From Verrucomicrobiota bacterium (GTDB taxonomy: Bacteria; Verrucomicrobiota; Verrucomicrobiia; Verrucomicrobiales; Verrucomicrobiaceae): a stretch of DNA of 9,852 bases. This document shows, in pieces, positions 6,721 through 9,852 of the stretch (its first letter is position 1; every line of letters begins with the position of its first letter). A program made the position numbers and the translations under genes. The notes beneath the pieces were generated by a model. It did no database searches. It worked only from the letters and a program-made list of their open reading frames with translations, and was not told the origin of the DNA. The stretch spans positions 1-9,852 of the forward strand of contig JAEYUU010000106.1 in the NCBI GenBank assembly GCA_023429545.1, in the 5' to 3' direction.

Positions 6721-8565
6721 TCATCGAAGTGCCTTGGGTGTGTCGCCAGGGGGCTTGTGGACACCGATCGAGGCTTTCGCTTCCGGATCCCTGAGGCGGT
6801 GGATGCCTTCAATGGGATGGACCACCCGCTTGTCCTGATCCAGCACATAGGCGCGCATCGTGATGGGTCCTGCCGGCAGCGCCTTTTCGTTCAGCGTGTG
6901 CGACCAGCCGAGGTAGTACTGGGGATTGGACCGCACCTCCTTCTGCCGGTCAAAAAAGTTCGTCCGCATCAGTGTGGCGGCCAGCCCCACAATTTCCTCG
7001 GGACCAGTCGCGCCTTGCGCGGTGATCAGGATAAGATCCGCCACGTTGTCCACGGACAGTCCTCCCATGCCTGTAAGTTGCCAGCGCCCATCTCCCAACG
7101 CCACCGGAGCATCCAGTCGTGCCCATTTGCCGCCCAGTTTCTTTCCACGCTTGAAGGATTCGATGTTCCGGTCCTTGGCGAACTGCACACCGTTGAGCAG
7201 GCCGTGGTCCGCAAGAAAGATGGAAAGACCGAAGGACGATTTGCGCGTGATGCGCGCGAGCATCCATTCGTTGTTCTCCAGAGGCATGACCCGGGCGAAG
7301 GTGAGCAGCGCGCGCTCCTGATCCATGCGGCTGTGCTTGATGCGCATCAAATTCAACCCCAGCCCCCAGTTGATAAGAAGTGCCGCCAAAAGGATGGCGA
7401 AGGCCGGACCCACGACGCGGCGGACTGCGGGGAACCATGAGGAACCCGCGGCCGCCATCTGGCGCAGCACCGTGGCCGCCAGCAGAAACGTCCCGAAGAC
7501 GAAGAAGACCGTGAAGGTGCCGAAACGTTCGTCGAGCGCATTGTCGAGCGAGTTCTGCATCCGCCCCAAGGTGATGAGCACTGCTGAACCGAGGCCATAG
7601 AGGGCGAATGCCATCCAAGGCAATGCTGCCGTCGTGAACTCCCGGTCATTCCTGCGCCGCCACACAAAAGCCATGCAGCCGACGAACACCAGCAACAGGG
7701 CGCCACCGAGCACCGCGCAAAGCGTAGAAGGCTCGAAGACCGTGCCCTTGCCCAGGATGTTGCCCAGGATGATGAGCAGGAAGTGCACCCGCATCAGGGG
7801 CCGATCCAGCAGCGCGCTGACGGGTACGCCCTCCTCCGCATCAGACGCTCCCGGCGCTGTCAGAGCCAGCCACGCAATCACGCCGTGCGCGAACAGCCAT
7901 GCACCCACAAAGCATATCTTGGACACGGTGCTTCTGCCACGCATGCCGCGCCAGATGGCTAGGCTGAAGAGCACGGGCACGAGGTATCCCGTGGCGAACG
8001 AGTGGATGGAAATCACGCTGAGGACCGCGGCCACCACGAGCCGCCATGCGGAAAGTCCGCCCGTGAGCAGCAGCCACAGCCCCACGGCCAGGCACACACC
8101 GGGAATGAAGTTCTGAAACACGAAGTCCCACAGCCAGACTTCGCCCTGTGCCGCCGTGAAGATGATCAAGGTGACGCAACACAGAATCCCCGTGGGAAGC
8201 CACCTGGCATCATCCCATTGCGGCCGTGCCAGCCGGTACACACATACGGCGATGACCACGGAAAAGAGCCAGCTTAATACCGGCAGCACCACCACGTTCC
8301 CTCCCAGGAAACGCAGTACGCCGAAGTAGATGGCCTTCCCCACTGCGGAGGGGTGTGCGTAGTTCGGCGCGAAGAACCGCTCCCAACTGTACCTGTCTTC
8401 CATCAGTTCCCGGTATTGCTGCACGAAGGACCACGAGTCCAGGCAGGGTACGGGCACCAGAAGAGGTACCATTTCCGACAGCAGGAAAGCGGCCGGCGAA
8501 AAAATGATCAACCACAGCCACCAGGAGCGCAGCGAATAGAGCGAAGGCGAAGATCCGGGATGCAT
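6721..8565 (-). CDS. Polytopic membrane protein of unknown function, GT-C glycosyltransferase-like layout
   Basis: I do not recognise this 614-residue protein as a named family. The first two thirds (about 15-402) hold roughly ten to twelve hydrophobic segments, for example 15-37, 92-110, 123-138, 153-168, 176-190, 215-236, 259-272, 283-302, 313-333, 350-368 and 384-402. The last 210 residues are mostly hydrophilic and look like one soluble domain, ending in LPAGPITMRAYVLDQDKR (563-580). The first loop after helix 1 has PCLDSW (40-45) and later ERF (62-64); a DERFGTF segment (345-351) precedes another helix. An acidic residue in the first extracytoplasmic loop, many helices and a C-terminal soluble domain are the layout of GT-C transferases and related envelope-glycan proteins; that is analogy only. 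ATG 8565 gives a positive N-terminus before helix 1. It stands alone, convergent with the DCC gene and divergent from the dehydrogenase gene. Confidence 0.8.
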   Translation of the reverse strand: MHPGSSPSLYSLRSWWLWLIIFSPAAFLLSEMVPLLVPVPCLDSWSFVQQYRELMEDRYSWERFFAPNYAHPSAVGKAIYFGVLRFLGGNVVVLPVLSWLFSVVIAVCVYRLARPQWDDARWLPTGILCCVTLIIFTAAQGEVWLWDFVFQNFIPGVCLAVGLWLLLTGGLSAWRLVVAAVLSVISIHSFATGYLVPVLFSLAIWRGMRGRSTVSKICFVGAWLFAHGVIAWLALTAPGASDAEEGVPVSALLDRPLMRVHFLLIILGNILGKGTVFEPSTLCAVLGGALLLVFVGCMAFVWRRRNDREFTTAALPWMAFALYGLGSAVLITLGRMQNSLDNALDERFGTFTVFFVFGTFLLAATVLRQMAAAGSSWFPAVRRVVGPAFAILLAALLINWGLGLNLMRIKHSRMDQERALLTFARVMPLENNEWMLARITRKSSFGLSIFLADHGLLNGVQFAKDRNIESFKRGKKLGGKWARLDAPVALGDGRWQLTGMGGLSVDNVADLILITAQGATGPEEIVGLAATLMRTNFFDRQKEVRSNPQYYLGWSHTLNEKALPAGPITMRAYVLDQDKRVVHPIEGIHRLRDPEAKASIGVHKPPGDTPKALR

Positions 8566-8875
8566 GCGTCAGGCTGTACGATGGCGATACATGGGGGCGC
8601 GGGACCTGCTGTGCTTCGCTTGCTCAATGATCAACTCACATCGCTGGCCTGTCATTAGACAACCGCTTCATCGCTTTCGCCTGGGGGGCTGGTTGTGTGC
8701 TCATTCAGAAATCAACCGGGTGGCGTGAACCTTCCTGTCGGGAAGGCGTCTGGAGCCTGCCCGCACTTTCGTATCACCACCGGTTACCAACGGCTGGGAA
8801 CCCCGTGGCATCCCCGCGTAACCGTCATCCGCCCCGCCCGCGCAACAATCCGACGCTCTTCACCGTACCCGCACC
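8566..8875. promoter_or_regulatory. Divergent intergenic region, 310 bp, no gene seen
   Basis: The region lies between two outward-facing genes and must carry or adjoin promoters for both. Short open frames here lack recognisable protein features and I do not call them. I found no convincing sigma-70-type promoter pair. Two short inverted repeats are present: CCTTCC/GGAAGG at 8730-8746, and ACAACC/GGTTGT (8659-8664 with 8691-8696, 26 bases apart). Their roles are unknown. The stretch before the dehydrogenase start is rich in C and poor in G, without a Shine-Dalgarno. Confidence 0.4.
8730..8746. other. Short inverted repeat CCTTCC-N5-GGAAGG
   Basis: A perfect 6-bp inverted repeat with a five-base spacer lies about 130 bases upstream of the dehydrogenase-like gene. 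It could be an operator half-site pair or a small hairpin in the leader RNA. No T-run follows on either strand, so it is not a standard terminator. A 6-bp perfect match is expected by chance now and then in a few hundred bases, so support is weak. Confidence 0.3.
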
Positions 8876-9852
8876 ATGCTCCGTCTTGCCCTCCCTGCCC
8901 TGGCATTGCTCTGCCTCCCAGTCATCCTGCCAGCGGAGGACGCCGCGCCTGCCGGTAATGATGAGGTGAAGAAGATCATGACGGAGTACCAGGGCCGCGG
9001 AACGCTGCGTGATGACACTCCGCCCACGTCTCCGCAGGAAGCACTGAAGACGTTCCGGATGCGCGATGGTTTCGCCATCGATCTCATGGCCTCCGAGCCG
9101 CTGGTGGAGCAGCCGCTCTACATGTCCTGGGACTCGCGCGGGCGTCTCTGGGTCACGCTCTACCGGCAGTACCAGTTCCCCGCCGGCCTCAAGATTCTGA
9201 AGTATGACCAGCACCTCCGTGCTGTGTTCGACAAGGTCCCCGAGCCTCCACCGAAAGGAGCGAAGGGCGCGGACAAGGTCGTGGTCTTTGAGGACACGGA
9301 TGGTGATGGCACGCTCGACAGCCACAAGACGGTCATCGAGGGCCTGAACATTGCCACGGCGGCCATCAAGGGCGCGGGTGGCATTTGGGTGATGAATCCG
9401 CCCTACCTGCTTTTTTATCCTGACGCGAACGAGGATGACGTGCCCGACTCTGACCCGGAGGTGGCCTTGAAGGGCTTCGGCCTTGAGGACACGCACGCCG
9501 TTGCCAACAGCATCCAGTTCGGCCCGGATGGATGGATCTACGGCGCCAACGGCAGCACCACCAAGGGGAATGTATCCAGCAAGGTGTCCAAGAACGTGAA
9601 GTTCGAAGGGCAGCACATCTGGCGCTTTCACCCAAAGACGACGGTATTTGAGATCTATGCGGAGGGCGGCGGCAATACCTTCAGCACGGAGATTGATGCC
9701 CAAGGTCGAGTCTTTAGCGGCACGAATGGTTCCCAACGTGGCATGCACTATGACCAGGGCATGAGCGGTTCGAAGAATTTCGGAAAGCACGGTCCGGCGC
9801 TCAATCCTTTTGGCTTCGGCTACTTCGACCACATGGTGACCAAGAGTGACGG
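8876..9852 (+). CDS. Secreted PVC-type membrane-bound dehydrogenase-like protein, N-terminal part
   Basis: The first 325 residues are inside the window; the gene runs off the right edge. A signal peptide is evident: MLR, then a hydrophobic core (4-19), then a small-residue site near LPAEDA (18-23), so the protein is exported. The mature part matches the family annotated as putative membrane-bound dehydrogenase domain (TIGR02604 type), a beta-propeller-like protein abundant in Planctomycetes and Verrucomicrobia. Supporting segments are GFAIDLMASEPLVEQPLYM (65-83), the propeller-type WDSRGRLWV (85-93), VVFEDTDGDGTLD (136-148) with a calcium-loop-like DTDGDGTLD, GLNIAT (156-161), a second acidic loop near 183-191, and SIQFGPDGWIYGANGS (212-227). 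Full-length members often continue into HEAT-like repeats and a c-type heme domain, but that part is not visible. The substrate is unknown; carbohydrate or polymer oxidation is commonly guessed. Cys13 is not a good lipobox site because a leucine precedes it. Confidence 0.88.
   Translation, partial: MLRLALPALALLCLPVILPAEDAAPAGNDEVKKIMTEYQGRGTLRDDTPPTSPQEALKTFRMRDGFAIDLMASEPLVEQPLYMSWDSRGRLWVTLYRQYQFPAGLKILKYDQHLRAVFDKVPEPPPKGAKGADKVVVFEDTDGDGTLDSHKTVIEGLNIATAAIKGAGGIWVMNPPYLLFYPDANEDDVPDSDPEVALKGFGLEDTHAVANSIQFGPDGWIYGANGSTTKGNVSSKVSKNVKFEGQHIWRFHPKTTVFEIYAEGGGNTFSTEIDAQGRVFSGTNGSQRGMHYDQGMSGSKNFGKHGPALNPFGFGYFDHMVTKSD

Noticed and set aside
6757..7440. A 227-codon plus-strand frame within the large membrane gene.
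   Set aside because: It lies opposite the C-terminal domain and last helices of the 614-residue protein, whose hydrophobic-segment pattern over 1.8 kb is the coherent reading.
8906..8920. Possible lipoprotein signal around Cys13 of the dehydrogenase-like protein.
   Set aside because: The residue before the cysteine is leucine, not Gly, Ala or Ser, and the hydrophobic core continues past it, so an ordinary signal peptidase I site near residue 20 fits better.
8695..8969. Two small overlapping plus-strand frames across the intergenic region into the dehydrogenase-like gene.
   Set aside because: They have no recognisable domain and run into the signal-peptide region of the real gene in other frames; composition is Pro/Arg/Ser-rich as expected from C-rich noncoding DNA.

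Overview
The window is a GC-rich stretch of bacterial chromosome, most likely from a verrucomicrobium or close PVC relative. The best clue is the partial gene at the right edge, a secreted dehydrogenase-like protein of the type that is highly expanded in Planctomycetes and Verrucomicrobia. A consistent absence of Shine-Dalgarno sequences and the presence of heptameric repeat tracts fit that assignment but do not prove it. No rRNA, tRNA, insertion sequence, CRISPR array or phage gene was seen.

Left arm (1-2617, minus strand): a tetrapyrrole cluster transcribed right to left. A HemX/CcsA-like membrane protein (1829-2617) comes first, then glutamyl-tRNA reductase hemA (696-1790), then porphobilinogen deaminase hemC (1-699, cut by the window edge). 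HemA and HemC catalyse committed early steps of heme synthesis from glutamyl-tRNA. The membrane protein probably tunes HemA level or heme/cytochrome handling. hemA and hemC overlap by 4 bp, and the overlap lies inside a heptameric repeat.

Middle (2756-6103, plus strand): after a divergent intergenic region comes apt (adenine salvage), then glnD, a full four-domain PII uridylyltransferase/uridylyl-removing enzyme that senses glutamine. They are 51 bp apart and probably co-transcribed. glnD is followed by an AT-rich inverted array of heptamers (6107-6190).

Right part: a small DCC-family thiol-disulfide protein (6250-6654, plus) converges on a 614-residue polytopic membrane protein of unknown function (6721-8565, minus) that resembles GT-C-type glycosyltransferase-like proteins in layout. 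A 310-bp divergent intergenic region then leads to the secreted dehydrogenase-like gene (8876 to the window end, plus).

Most of the window is conserved housekeeping content, and I do not see a new multi-gene system. The items most worth a second look are the two heptameric repeat loci (one forms the hemA stop/hemC start, the other can fold in two alternative ways), the short GluTR without a dimerisation domain, and the fact that all eight inferred starts lack a Shine-Dalgarno and have C at -1.
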